Shown one piece after another: positions 9,167-17,620 of a stretch of 62,109 bases of DNA (positions are counted from its first letter, which is position 1; each line of letters begins with the position of its first letter). The notes beneath the pieces were generated by a model. That model was not told the DNA's origin, did not search any database, and saw only the letters and a program-made list of their open reading frames with translations. The stretch is from Pseudooceanicola atlanticus (GTDB lineage: Bacteria > Pseudomonadota > Alphaproteobacteria > Rhodobacterales > Rhodobacteraceae): NCBI RefSeq assembly GCF_000768315.1, contig NZ_AQQX01000017.1, forward strand, positions 1-62,109. The letters run 5' to 3'. The position numbers and the translations under genes were made by a program.

Positions 9167-9245
9167 TCCAGAGTAAGCCCGGTCCGTGTATGTAGTCTCT
9201 TCATGCTTCACTAGACACTATATAGAGGAAAAATCTTGACTTAGC

Positions 9246-9260
9246 GCCGTGAATCACGGC
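9246..9260. promoter_or_regulatory. Palindrome upstream of repA
   Basis: GCCGTG-AAT-CACGGC is a perfect inverted repeat 54 bp before the repA start, next to TTGACT (9237-9242). It is a candidate operator for RepA/RepB autoregulation of the repABC promoter. This role is inferred from position only. Confidence 0.4.
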
Positions 9261-9314
9261 TTTTATCCCCAAGTGGCGTGAAAAAGGCCATATTTTAGAT
9301 TTTGGGGCAACTAG

Positions 9315-10499
9315 ATGATTCCTGTGACACCACTGGCCAACGAGAAGCCTTCAGCGCTCGCGACAGATATTTCCGAGCGGTTGAATGCTGCCATCCGGGA
9401 GCACCTTCTTTCAGCTTTTGCCCCAGATAGCGCCAAAACGCTACGGTCTTTTTCGGCACCTGAGGCGGCAGAACTTCTTGGGGTCTCCGGTCAGTTCATG
9501 CGAAAGGTGCACTCAGAGGGAACGATCCCAGAGCCGGAGGATGTTCGTGGAGGGCGGCGCTATTACACGGCGCAAGAGATATGGGATGCACGCGAGATCC
9601 TAGAGAAGTCATCACGAAAGAAAGGACGCTATCTGCCGCGTCGGTTTGGTGATGAGAAACTGCAAATATGGCAGTTGATGAACTTCAAGGGCGGATCAAG
9701 CAAGAGCACCACGAGTATCCATCTTGCGCATTATTTCGCGCTACGCGGCTATCGAGTGTTGGTCGTTGACCTTGATCCTCAGGGATCACTCACGTCCATG
9801 TGCGGTATCAGCCCGGAAATCGAGTTTGATGGGCTGACTGTCTATGACGCGATCCGCTATGACGATCCGGTCAGCATGGCCGATGTCGTTGTTCCCACTT
9901 ACTTCCCGGGGCTTTCGATTGCGCCGTCGCGCCTCATGCTATCTGAGTTCGAGACTGAATCTGCAGTCCATTCGAACCCCGACCAGCCGTTCTTTACGCG
10001 GATCCGCAATGCATTGTCCCAAGTTGAGGATGATTTCGACCTTGTCTTGATGGACAGTCCGCCCCAGTTGGGCTTCTTGACCATCGCTGGAATGGCCGCA
10101 GCGAGTTCTCTGATTGTACCTCTAACGCCCTCGATGTTGGACGTTTCGTCGACCGCTCAGTTCCTCGAACTGGCCGGGGCCTACATGGGGGTGATCGAGG
10201 ATGCTGGCGCGACGCTGCAGTATGATCACTTCAAGTTCCTGATCACTCGGGATGAGCCGACGGATGTTCCCTCACAGCAGCTGACCTCGTTTATGCGTGC
10301 GCTATTCCAAGACCGCGTCATGTCTGCGACCGCTCTCAAGAGCACTGCAATCAGTGACGCGACCATGCTCAAGCAGTCCATCTATGAGGTTGTACGCTCG
10401 GAAATGACCCGCGCGACCTACGATCGCGCGAAAGGTTCGATGGATGCTGTAGGACAGGAAGTGGAAGTCATGATCCACCAATCATGGGGGCGTAAATAA
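9315..10499 (+). CDS. repA: RepA, ParA-type partition ATPase
   Basis: This 394-residue protein starts with an HTH-like region (FSAPEAAELLGVSGQFMRKV, residues 50-70) used by RepA proteins to bind the operon promoter. A deviant Walker A (KGGSSKST, near residue 125) and the Walker A' VVDLDPQGSLT follow, and then the LVLMDSPPQLG Walker B strand. In repABC plasmids RepA drives segregation together with RepB at parS and represses the operon. Its stop overlaps the repB start by one base (TAATG). Confidence 0.95.
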   Translation: MIPVTPLANEKPSALATDISERLNAAIREHLLSAFAPDSAKTLRSFSAPEAAELLGVSGQFMRKVHSEGTIPEPEDVRGGRRYYTAQEIWDAREILEKSSRKKGRYLPRRFGDEKLQIWQLMNFKGGSSKSTTSIHLAHYFALRGYRVLVVDLDPQGSLTSMCGISPEIEFDGLTVYDAIRYDDPVSMADVVVPTYFPGLSIAPSRLMLSEFETESAVHSNPDQPFFTRIRNALSQVEDDFDLVLMDSPPQLGFLTIAGMAAASSLIVPLTPSMLDVSSTAQFLELAGAYMGVIEDAGATLQYDHFKFLITRDEPTDVPSQQLTSFMRALFQDRVMSATALKSTAISDATMLKQSIYEVVRSEMTRATYDRAKGSMDAVGQEVEVMIHQSWGRK

Positions 10500-11470
10500 T
10501 GGCTAGGAAATCCCTTCGAGATATGTCGGGTATCGCGAACACCATCGCGCGTTCCAGCAGCACTGCGACTGAGAGGCCCCCCAAGACAAGCGCACCTGCG
10601 CTAGGAGCTCTTCAGGGGTCACTTGCGTCTATCCGCGAGATCGATCCTGGTCTGATCGACGATTGGGGACCCAAGGATCGACTGGATGAGTTTACAACTG
10701 TAAACGCCGAAGATGACGGTGAGGGTTTTGAGGCGCTCAAGAACAGCATCCGCGAAGGCGGTCAACAAGTGCCAATCCTCGTTCGGCGCTCCAAGGCTGC
10801 CGAGGGGCGCTTCGAAGCGATCTATGGTCGCCGCAGATTGAAAGCTTGCCGGGAGCTCGGCATTAAGGTCCGTGCCAACGTTCAGGATGTCGATGACACC
10901 ACGGCCTTGTTGGCCAAAGGGCTGGAAAATGCAGCACGTCGCAACCTCTCGTTCTATGAAAAGGCGCGCTTTGCGGAAGCCATCCAAGCCGCGGGTCACG
11001 AAAACGCGACGGTGCGCCAGGTTTTGAATCTTACAGCATCAGGGCATTCGCACCTGACGAAGGTGACGCAGAATGTCCCGTCCAGAGTCGGCGACCTGAT
11101 AGGCGCTGCGCCCAAATCAGGCCGGCCGAGGTGGACGGACCTGGCCGAACTGTTCCTCGAACGGAAGCTTACCGAGAAAGTCGCGCTCGATCTGCTGACT
11201 AAGATCAGCGCTTCGTTAACGTCTGATGAGCGGTTGGAAGCGCTGATCAAGGAAGCAAGCAAGCGCGGAACGAAAGTGTCCAGCGGTCCTCGTGAGATTA
11301 CGCCGATGGACGGCGTTGTCATCAAAGCAGGCCGAGGGAGCGTGTCTCTTTCGGTGAAGAAGTCCGGCACAAGTGCCGAATTCGCAAGCTGGCTTGAGAG
11401 CAATCTCGAGGAAATCATCAAGAGATCCTATACCGAATTTACAGATGTAAACTCGGAGGGTGACAAGTGA
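10499..11470 (+). CDS. repB: RepB, ParB-type centromere-binding protein
   Basis: This 323-residue protein carries the ParB N-terminal CTP-binding-type region (EGGQQVPILVRRSK, then YGRRRLKACRELG and GLENAARRNLSFYEKARFA) and a central HTH. It should load at parS and act with RepA. Two parS-like palindromes lie within its own coding region, at 10690-10705 and 11437-11452. The gene is in the middle of the repABC operon, one base overlapping repA and 175 bp before repC. Confidence 0.93.
   Translation: MARKSLRDMSGIANTIARSSSTATERPPKTSAPALGALQGSLASIREIDPGLIDDWGPKDRLDEFTTVNAEDDGEGFEALKNSIREGGQQVPILVRRSKAAEGRFEAIYGRRRLKACRELGIKVRANVQDVDDTTALLAKGLENAARRNLSFYEKARFAEAIQAAGHENATVRQVLNLTASGHSHLTKVTQNVPSRVGDLIGAAPKSGRPRWTDLAELFLERKLTEKVALDLLTKISASLTSDERLEALIKEASKRGTKVSSGPREITPMDGVVIKAGRGSVSLSVKKSGTSAEFASWLESNLEEIIKRSYTEFTDVNSEGDK
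10690..10705. promoter_or_regulatory. parS: parS-like site 2, inside repB
   Basis: GTTTACAACTGTAAAC is identical to the site at 9151-9166 but lies within the repB coding sequence, where it encodes a Phe-Thr-Thr-Val-Asn stretch. Intragenic parS sites occur in some repABC plasmids. Confidence 0.75.
11437..11452. promoter_or_regulatory. Degenerate parS-like site 3, end of repB
   Basis: ATTTACAGATGTAAAC differs from the consensus only at the first base and the spacer. It lies just before the repB stop codon and may be a weaker RepB site. Confidence 0.5.
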
Positions 11471-11499
11471 GGAAGAGCAGAAAGGAGGAAAGGTAAACA

Positions 11500-11562
11500 A
11501 AGAAAACCCCCGAAACCGAAGCTTCGAGGGCTGCTGCGCAGAACGCAATTCTTAGATTAGAC
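11500..11562 (-). ncRNA. Candidate counter-transcribed RNA (incA-type ctRNA)
   Basis: In repABC plasmids a small antisense RNA from the repB-repC gap limits repC expression and sets incompatibility. Here the minus strand has -35 TTGTAT, a 17-bp spacer and -10 TAGATT (11569-11597). Downstream is a terminator-like hairpin (11503-11530, CCCTCGAA paired with TTTCGGGGG) followed by TTTTCTTTG. The predicted RNA is about 60 nt, the usual size. No expression evidence is available. Confidence 0.65.
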
Positions 11563-11568
11563 ACCTAG

Positions 11569-11597
11569 AATCTAGCAGCCAGCGAATCGCCATACAA
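11569..11597 (-). promoter_or_regulatory. Promoter of the antisense RNA
   Basis: On the minus strand, TTGTAT (-35) and TAGATT (-10) are separated by exactly 17 bp and point into the repB-repC gap. Confidence 0.5.
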
Positions 11598-11645
11598 GAG
11601 AAAATGCTTCTGAGCGAACGGGATTTCTTTGTCTGCTGACAAAGT

Positions 11646-13004
11646 ATGGAAAAATTCAGTAGTGCTCCGTCTGGAGCGACTGAGGCAGACATGTCTCAGC
11701 ACGAGAGAGGTATGTCCATCGCATGGCAGCCCTCCGGTTGGCGCAAAGCCTCAGCAGGTCTCGCTGCCGCGGAGCAGTTTGCCCAAGCCGGTGAACAGGT
11801 AGCAGTATCCAAAACGCGGGCCTTCGTGGCCGTGAAGCGGGTCGCTGCATACATTGGCCTCAAGGCCGGAGACATGATGCTCCTCGACACGCTTGGGGCC
11901 TTTACGCAGGCCCAGGACTGGGAAGAAGGGCAACGCCCGCTCGTTTGGGCGTCGAACGCCTACTTGATGGAGCAGACGGGTTTCTCGCTCTCCGCGCTCA
12001 AGCGCCATTCCCGGCGCCTGGCTGAGATTGGCGTGATTTCCTTTCAGGACAGCCCCAACGGAAAGCGGTGGGGCCGCAGAGACGCCGAGGGGCGCATCGT
12101 CGAGGCTTACGGCTTCGATCTGTCGCCTCTGTCGGCGCGCGTCGAGGAGTTCGAAGGACTGCATGGCGAATTGCAGGCTGAACGCGAACTCTGCCAGCGC
12201 CTGAAGCGCCAGATCACGGTGGCACGCCGGATGATCCGCGCGCGGATTGAGGCAGCCGTCAGCAGCGCGCTGCGCGGGCCCTGGGCGCAGTTCAGGGGTC
12301 TCTTCGAAGAGCTTCTGGACCGGCTTCCGCGCCGCCATGAAGCTTCAGAACAGCTTGCCCGGCTCTTGACCTGGTTCAGGGAGCTTCAGGAGCGTGTTGA
12401 GGCCGCCTATCTCAAGGCAACAGAGGCTACCCAGCCTGTGGAAAACACGCGCGAAACCAAGGTACAGGTTTCTGAGAAGACTCAAGAAATGAACCCCAGG
12501 GAGGTCATTTCTGACCCTCATATACTAATTACAAAACAACTTGATCCTGTAACTTGTAATTCCTCAGAAAGTGAGGAAGTCGCGGCTGTAGTGCCCAATG
12601 CTCAACCCGAAGATCAGCTTGATAGGGATCTGGAAGAGTGGGTTGCCGAAGTGCGCAAGAAGCGCGCAGCGCTGGATCTACCTACCGTGATGCAGGCCTG
12701 CCCGGAATTCGCGTCCTGGGCCCGCAATTTGGGCGGTTTCCTGAAGGATTGGGGCGATCTGCATCGTGTTGCGGGGCAGCTCAGGCCGATGATCGGGGTG
12801 TCCGAGCATGCCTGGAACGTGGCGCAGGACCGTTTGGGTAAACAAGTAGCAACAGCAGCGCTGGCGCTTGTCTTCGAGAAGCATTGCGCAGGCGAAGTGT
12901 CCTCGCCGGGCGGCTATCTGCGTGGCATGGTCGAGAAGGCCGGGGCAGGGGAGCTGCATCTCGAGCGCAGCTTCTATGGCAGGCTCAGTGGGCAGGCGGC
13001 GTGA
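11646..13004 (+). CDS. repC: RepC replication initiator
   Basis: This 452-residue protein has the RepC layout: an N-terminal winged-helix region (KTRAFVAVKRVAAYIGLKAGDMMLLDTL, then SNAYLMEQTGFSLSALKRHSRRLAEIGVISF), a helical middle part, and a C-terminal domain ending in GGYLRGMVEKAGAGELHL. RepC initiates replication at an origin inside its own gene. The ATG at 11646 is used, although the methionines at residues 16 and 23 are possible starts. Its translation is probably limited by the antisense RNA at 11500-11562. Confidence 0.93.
   Translation: MEKFSSAPSGATEADMSQHERGMSIAWQPSGWRKASAGLAAAEQFAQAGEQVAVSKTRAFVAVKRVAAYIGLKAGDMMLLDTLGAFTQAQDWEEGQRPLVWASNAYLMEQTGFSLSALKRHSRRLAEIGVISFQDSPNGKRWGRRDAEGRIVEAYGFDLSPLSARVEEFEGLHGELQAERELCQRLKRQITVARRMIRARIEAAVSSALRGPWAQFRGLFEELLDRLPRRHEASEQLARLLTWFRELQERVEAAYLKATEATQPVENTRETKVQVSEKTQEMNPREVISDPHILITKQLDPVTCNSSESEEVAAVVPNAQPEDQLDRDLEEWVAEVRKKRAALDLPTVMQACPEFASWARNLGGFLKDWGDLHRVAGQLRPMIGVSEHAWNVAQDRLGKQVATAALALVFEKHCAGEVSSPGGYLRGMVEKAGAGELHLERSFYGRLSGQAA
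12500..12580. other. Probable oriV, A+T-rich stretch inside repC
   Basis: The stretch containing CATATACTAATTACAAAAC and a run to AACTTGTAATTCC is clearly richer in A+T than the rest of repC. In this plasmid family the origin is an A+T-rich segment in the middle of repC, so this is the best candidate. Confidence 0.55.
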
Positions 13005-13016
13005 TGGGGCAGGGGA

Positions 13017-14114
13017 TCAGAGCCCGGCGGCCTTGGTCAGGTTCACCCGGAACCGGTCACGCCGCCGCTGGTAGCGACGAGTCATCTCGGCCGAGGCGTG
13101 CCCCAGCTGCTTCTGGACATAGCGCTCGTCGACTTCCGCCGAACTGGCGAGGCCGGCACGCAGCGAGTGGCCAGAGAACAGCGCCAGGCGCTCCTTCTCG
13201 GGCAGCTCGGATCGGATGCCGGCGTCCAAGACCGTGCGCTTGATCAGCCGGGCCACATGCTTGTCGTTCAGCCGTGTATCGAGGGCGCGCTTGCCGTCCC
13301 GAGAGGTGCCGACAAAAATCGGACCGAAGTTGATCTTCGAAAAGTGCAGCCATTGCTCGAGAGCATGCACGGGACAGGTCTGATCCTTTGAGCCTCGGCC
13401 GATCTCCACTTCGCGCCAGCCCGTCTTGGCATTGAGAGTGAGCAGGGCGCCCTTGTCGAAGATCTCGATCCAACCGCCGGAATCCAGTGTGTCGTCTTTG
13501 TGCACGTCGAGGCTGACAATTTCCGAGCGGCGCAAGCCTCCGGCGTAGCCCAGAAGAAGGATTGCGCGACCTCGCAGCCCGCGCAGATCATAGGGCAGGG
13601 TGCCGACCATCGCGAGGATGTCCTTAGCCAGGATCGCTTCCTTCTGCACCGGTGGACGTGCGTGTTTGCGCTTGATCCCGGCCAGCACCGTGGCTATGTG
13701 CCGGTTGTTCCGATCAAGGGTGAATCCCCGCTGCGCGTAGTTCCAGGCAAGGCCCGACAGGCGGCGGTCTATGGTGCTGACTGATAGGGCAGGGGAGTTG
13801 CCGGACCCTGATGCCAGATCGGCAAGGTAGAGCCCGATCATCTCCGGCGACGGTGGCAGCGGTTCGGCACCCTTCATCCGGCACCAGCGGGTAAAATGCG
13901 CCCAGTCCTTCGCGTAGGCCTTCAGCGTGTTGTCCGACGCCGCCGCGCGCGCATAGTCGCGGGCGGTGTCGACCAGCCGGTCAAGCGTGCCGGAGCCAGC
14001 GACATGGGACGGCAAAGTAATGCCATCGCTTTCCTCTTGATCTCTGTCGTCGATGCGCGCATCATCCAGCTCATCAGAGGGCGCTGACGTCGATTTCTCG
14101 GTCTCTGTGGGCAT
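13017..14114 (-). CDS. Tyrosine recombinase (XerC/D-like)
   Basis: This 365-residue protein has an N-terminal SAM-like core-binding domain (NTLKAYAKDWAHFTRWCRMKG) and a catalytic domain with the R-HxxR-H-Y set: GGLRRSEIV, SGHSLRAGLAS, QLGHASAEMTRRYQ. It converges on repC with a gap of 12 bp. Recombinases beside repABC most likely resolve plasmid multimers. A Xer-like palindrome lies 53 bp upstream of its start, at 14167-14193. The first 60 residues are acidic and poorly conserved, so the true start could be slightly downstream. Confidence 0.88.
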   Translation of the reverse strand: MPTETEKSTSAPSDELDDARIDDRDQEESDGITLPSHVAGSGTLDRLVDTARDYARAAASDNTLKAYAKDWAHFTRWCRMKGAEPLPPSPEMIGLYLADLASGSGNSPALSVSTIDRRLSGLAWNYAQRGFTLDRNNRHIATVLAGIKRKHARPPVQKEAILAKDILAMVGTLPYDLRGLRGRAILLLGYAGGLRRSEIVSLDVHKDDTLDSGGWIEIFDKGALLTLNAKTGWREVEIGRGSKDQTCPVHALEQWLHFSKINFGPIFVGTSRDGKRALDTRLNDKHVARLIKRTVLDAGIRSELPEKERLALFSGHSLRAGLASSAEVDERYVQKQLGHASAEMTRRYQRRRDRFRVNLTKAAGL

Positions 14115-14166
14115 TTTCCAGAAAATCCGGCGGTGAAACTGAACTGTTTCCCAGCGTATCTTTTCG

Positions 14167-14193
14167 TGTCCGATAAGGCAAACTTATTGGACA
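14167..14193. promoter_or_regulatory. Xer/dif-like recombination site candidate
   Basis: TGTCCGATAA and TTATTGGACA form 10-bp inverted arms with one mismatch and a 7-bp spacer. The inner ATAA...TTAT edges resemble XerC/XerD binding arms. It lies between the divergent recombinase and DUF1403 genes. Confidence 0.5.
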
Positions 14194-14270
14194 TTGCGGG
14201 AAGCGGCAGGGTGGGGCGGTTATATCGCTATTTTCTGGAGAAAAGCGCCGTGCTGATGTAGGCTTCAGGC

Positions 14271-15155
14271 ATGACTTTTGCCCGGCCGGATCACATCAGC
14301 GACCTCGACACGTTACCCCGGATGCCCGCCTGGGTCACCTCTGCACGCGCTGAAACCCCTGAAGATGTTGCGTTTTTATCGGGTGCGGCGCTGAACCACC
14401 TGCATCTTGTGTTGGGGCGTGAAGAGGTACCCCACGCCCTGTTGCGGGACCGGCTCGCGTTACGTGCGGCGGGGGCTTGCGTTGCGTTTTCCGGTCGTCC
14501 GGAGCGGGCAGGGGAGCTGCGCGATGCGGTGCACCTGTTGCGGTCCGGCGATCTTCCCGGACCCGCGGGGGAGACCTACCTGGCCTGGCGGCGCGCGGTG
14601 GAGCGGCCGGTGTCGGTCAAGGCTCTCGGTCGAGCCTTGCCGACCCTCGAGCCGGGCCAGATCGCGACGTGGCTCGATGCGGGGAGAGGCGCGCCGGTCA
14701 CCCAGGTCGCGATGGTGCTCGAGGCGGTGCTGACAGACGCGCCGCGTGCCGACGCCCCGGCGCTGATCCTCGCGGATGCCGCCCTCGCCCAGGCGCTTGG
14801 CTGGGATCACCTCCTGCCGCTACTCGCCGCGGGCCTGAAACGCGTTGACTTGCGCAAGCATGGGGACGACTTGCGTCTCGCCTGTCATCGGTCGCTCGTC
14901 TCATCGGCGGTCGACGCCGTGCGGCAGGCCGCCGACCTCACGCGCCGGGCGGCGCATCTGAAGGCGGTCGCACCCAAGCTGCGGGCCAAGGGAGCGGGCG
15001 ACGCGGTCGAGATGTTCCTGACCCGCGATGCCGTGGCGCCGTCGGCGTTGCCTTTGCCGGATCGCGCTGCGCGGCGGTTTTGCGAGCGGCTGGTCGACCT
15101 CGGCGCGGTGCGCGAACTGACCGGGCGCGACACCTTTCGGCTCTACGGGGTGTAG
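14271..15155 (+). CDS. DUF1403 family protein
   Basis: This is a 294-residue, alanine/leucine/arginine-rich helical protein, recognised from memory as DUF1403, which in alphaproteobacteria is typically followed by scpB. No catalytic motif is visible. The C-terminal segment (RFCERLVDLGAVRELTGRDTFRLYGV) looks like a winged-helix end. Because ScpB normally works with the kleisin ScpA, and no ScpA is present, DUF1403 may be the partner that connects ScpB to plasmid DNA. That is inference from gene order only. The scpB start follows 2 bp after its stop. Confidence 0.7.
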   Translation: MTFARPDHISDLDTLPRMPAWVTSARAETPEDVAFLSGAALNHLHLVLGREEVPHALLRDRLALRAAGACVAFSGRPERAGELRDAVHLLRSGDLPGPAGETYLAWRRAVERPVSVKALGRALPTLEPGQIATWLDAGRGAPVTQVAMVLEAVLTDAPRADAPALILADAALAQALGWDHLLPLLAAGLKRVDLRKHGDDLRLACHRSLVSSAVDAVRQAADLTRRAAHLKAVAPKLRAKGAGDAVEMFLTRDAVAPSALPLPDRAARRFCERLVDLGAVRELTGRDTFRLYGV

Positions 15156-15157
15156 CG

Positions 15158-15754
15158 ATGGCGAAGGATCGCTCTGACCCCGAACTGGATCGCGAGTTGG
15201 CCGACCTGCCGCCCGAGCTGCGCTGGCGCGAGTGGATGCGCCGGATCGAGGCGGTGCTCTTCGCCTCCGCCTCGCCGGTGCCGCGCGACGACCTGGTCCG
15301 CGTGGTGGGGCAGGGGGCTTCGGTCGATCTGCTGGTCGAGGACCTCGCCGCCGATCTGGACGGGCGGGCCTTCGAGATCGCTCAAGTCGCCGGCGGCTGG
15401 ATATTCCGGACCCGGGCGGCCTACGCGCCCGCGATCCGCGCTGCGGCGGATGTCGGGGACCAGCTACTCGATCTGAGTGAATTCGACGTCGCGGTGCTGG
15501 CTGCCATCGCCTACCATCAACCGATCACCCGCGACGGGCTCAAGGACATCTTCGGCAAGGAAATCAGCCGTGACCTGATCGGTCGGCTGAATGCGCGCGA
15601 CCTGATCGGGACCGGGCCTCGGTCGCCTCGACGCGGGGCGCCCTACACCTTTGTGACGACCGAGCAGTTCCTTGTTGCATTTGATCTGGAGACTCTCGCG
15701 GATCTGCCAGAGCGGGAGCAGTTGGAGGACGCAGGTCTGGAAGGCGGGTCATAG
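15158..15754 (+). CDS. scpB: ScpB-like segregation and condensation protein
   Basis: This 198-residue protein shows the two winged helices of ScpB: WMRRIEAVLFASASPVPRDDL and FDVAVLAAIAYHQPITRDGL, with LIGRLNARDLIGTGPRSPRRGAPYTFVTTEQFL near the C-terminus. On chromosomes ScpB binds ScpA and SMC to compact and separate DNA. Here the gene is plasmid-borne, without scpA or smc, and directly follows DUF1403 near repABC. It might connect the plasmid to host SMC or act as an SMC-independent maintenance factor. Confidence 0.85.
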   Translation: MAKDRSDPELDRELADLPPELRWREWMRRIEAVLFASASPVPRDDLVRVVGQGASVDLLVEDLAADLDGRAFEIAQVAGGWIFRTRAAYAPAIRAAADVGDQLLDLSEFDVAVLAAIAYHQPITRDGLKDIFGKEISRDLIGRLNARDLIGTGPRSPRRGAPYTFVTTEQFLVAFDLETLADLPEREQLEDAGLEGGS

Positions 15755-15849
15755 GAATGGTGGCGGGCTGGCAATCCTCGTATTGGCCAAACGGTGAGGC
15801 ATGTCGTGGACGTTTCGTGACGCTCTCAGTTGAGACTTATTGAGAGAAC

Positions 15850-16689
15850 TCAGGCTTCGATCCTGAGCCCGCTGAACAGAGCTTCGCAAGGGTCGCCATC
15901 CTCGGTCATTGCGCCCGGTTCCAAGTTTGCCATGTTCTCGTCGATGACTGCGTTGTGGTAGTTCTTGAGCCAGCTGTATTTGCGCCGCACCGTCGCATTG
16001 GGACTGTCGGCGAGACCGCTCTCCACCAACGTTTTGTGCCTACCCAGAAACTCGATCCAGCCGGCGTATTCGCCGTCGAGCTCGCTGAGACTGGCGCGAA
16101 GATAGTCGATGTAGTGAAGGCCTGACTCGTCCTGTCGTAGGAGGTTGTTCAGGTGACGCTCTTCATCCTCATAGGAATGTCCTTCCCGCCAGAGCGTTTG
16201 GTCCTGCCGGTGGCGTTCGATAACATCTTCGTGGATCGCAATGCGCGGGAAGATGACCTCGCCTTCTTCCATGAAATATGCCTGAACGAGGGCAGGCCCA
16301 AACACCGGACCACTGAAGTCCATGCCGAGATGCATGGGGCCGATCGTCATCGCGCCGCGCACCAATATGCCATTTGCCACGCATTCGATCTGGATGTGCA
16401 GCAGATCGATGAGCTCCCAGACCAAGGGGCCGGCCTGGTACTGAGTTTCAATGGTTCTGGTTCTCACGATCGCATCAGACACGATCTCGGCATGGACTTC
16501 GCTGATCATCCGCATTTCGTCGGAGCGGGTGGGCGGCGTGGCATCTCCTTCGGAAACCCTGCGAAACATGGAAAGCAAGTGCCTGATCTCTGCACCGCTT
16601 CGCGTGTGCAGGAGGTTCCTGAAACCGAGGACATCAAAAAAGGTCACAAGGCATTCTTCGTAGGCGGGGTCGTTCTCGAAAACAGTCAT
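15850..16689 (-). CDS. Class III nucleotide cyclase-like protein downstream of AbiE
   Basis: This 279-residue protein opens with VTFFDVLGFRN (residues 15-25), which matches the FxDxxGF metal-Asp strand of class III cyclases. SDAIVRT (residues 71-77) is in the place of the second Asp strand. RGAMTIGPMHLG (residues 111-122), followed by VFGPALVQAYFMEEGEVIFPRIAI, parallels the core strand and the GD-N-AARLE helix of cyclases. Canonical substrate residues are not all present, so activity is uncertain. The ATG at 16689 is 13 bp after the abiEii stop and forms one operon with abiEi-abiEii. Alternatively it could be a catalytically dead sensor. Confidence 0.5.
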   Translation of the reverse strand: MTVFENDPAYEECLVTFFDVLGFRNLLHTRSGAEIRHLLSMFRRVSEGDATPPTRSDEMRMISEVHAEIVSDAIVRTRTIETQYQAGPLVWELIDLLHIQIECVANGILVRGAMTIGPMHLGMDFSGPVFGPALVQAYFMEEGEVIFPRIAIHEDVIERHRQDQTLWREGHSYEDEERHLNNLLRQDESGLHYIDYLRASLSELDGEYAGWIEFLGRHKTLVESGLADSPNATVRRKYSWLKNYHNAVIDENMANLEPGAMTEDGDPCEALFSGLRIEA

Positions 16690-16702
16690 CTCTGGTCCAT
16701 CT

Positions 16703-17620
16703 TCAGCCGAGGAGCTTCTCCAGCTCTTCCCCTTGGGTGGCATGCTTCTTGGGGTTTTCTGCTTTCAGCTTGTTCACGTTGATGAGCTTCCATCTGACCG
16801 CTGGAAGCTCGGCCGCCTGAGGGCGGTCGATCGCGTCGAAGTCGGGGGCGCCGTCATGCAGGGTTCTCAGGAACCTCTTCGCGCCCTCATCCAAGCGGGA
16901 TTGGATATCACCGATCAGGCGGTCGCGCGTCGCGATCAATTCCCAGAGGTCGACCGCTTCCTTCGTCATGCCCTCGAATTCCCGGGCATAGGGCTGATCC
17001 AGATCGATCAGGTTTGGGTTCAGAAGTTCGTGCGGCGGGCGGGGTGAACTCGCGACGTAGATCAGAAAAGTACGGAACAACGCGTCGGTAAACCCTTCGT
17101 TCTCGTAGAGCAGTTTAACGTCGTAGAGGTCTCGCGGGTGCTGGCGATCAAGGGCCGCATGGAGCTTGCCGCCGAACAAATCCTCGAAGGATACGATGTT
17201 CATCGTCGCATATCCGAACGCCTCCTCGACGGCTTCGGAGACTTCGCGTTGTTCCGGATCATGCACGACGCCCCGGGTAACGGGGGAGGTTTCGATTTTG
17301 ATTTCGGCTGTGCCGAGGCGGGCGAGCGCACGCGTAGCCCCACCGCCACCGCCGGCAATGCGCTGAGCTTTGGCGCCGGTGATGCCGCCTTCGATGGCGG
17401 CGGCGATCCGGTCCATCGCGTTGTTGATCTCGACGAGGCTTTCGCCGCGGTCCTTGACAGGCAGATAGGTCAAATCGATATCGACCGAGAGGCGCGGAAG
17501 GTCGCGATAGAAGAGGTTGATGGCCGTCCCGCCCTTGAGCGCAAATATCTCCTCCTTCGCGACATACGGAAGTACCCGCACGAGCAGGGCCACTTGGGCG
17601 GCATAGTCCTCACGCGCCAT
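16703..17620 (-). CDS. abiEii: AbiEii/AbiGii toxin, nucleotidyltransferase
   Basis: This 305-residue protein carries the nucleotidyltransferase signature KGGTAINLFYRD (residues 29-40) and the metal-binding pair DID (Asp47 and Asp49). The AbiEii family includes MenT-like toxins that add nucleotides to tRNA 3' ends. It is the toxin of the type IV abortive-infection system AbiE. The ATG at 17620 overlaps the end of abiEi by 11 bp and gives the family start; a longer frame upstream is not needed. A cyclase-like gene follows directly. Confidence 0.88.
   Translation of the reverse strand: MAREDYAAQVALLVRVLPYVAKEEIFALKGGTAINLFYRDLPRLSVDIDLTYLPVKDRGESLVEINNAMDRIAAAIEGGITGAKAQRIAGGGGGATRALARLGTAEIKIETSPVTRGVVHDPEQREVSEAVEEAFGYATMNIVSFEDLFGGKLHAALDRQHPRDLYDVKLLYENEGFTDALFRTFLIYVASSPRPPHELLNPNLIDLDQPYAREFEGMTKEAVDLWELIATRDRLIGDIQSRLDEGAKRFLRTLHDGAPDFDAIDRPQAAELPAVRWKLINVNKLKAENPKKHATQGEELEKLLG

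Noticed and set aside
8378..9211. A 277-codon minus-strand frame overlapping DUF736
   Set aside because: DUF736 on the plus strand has a good ribosome site and a recognisable family core; the minus frame has neither.
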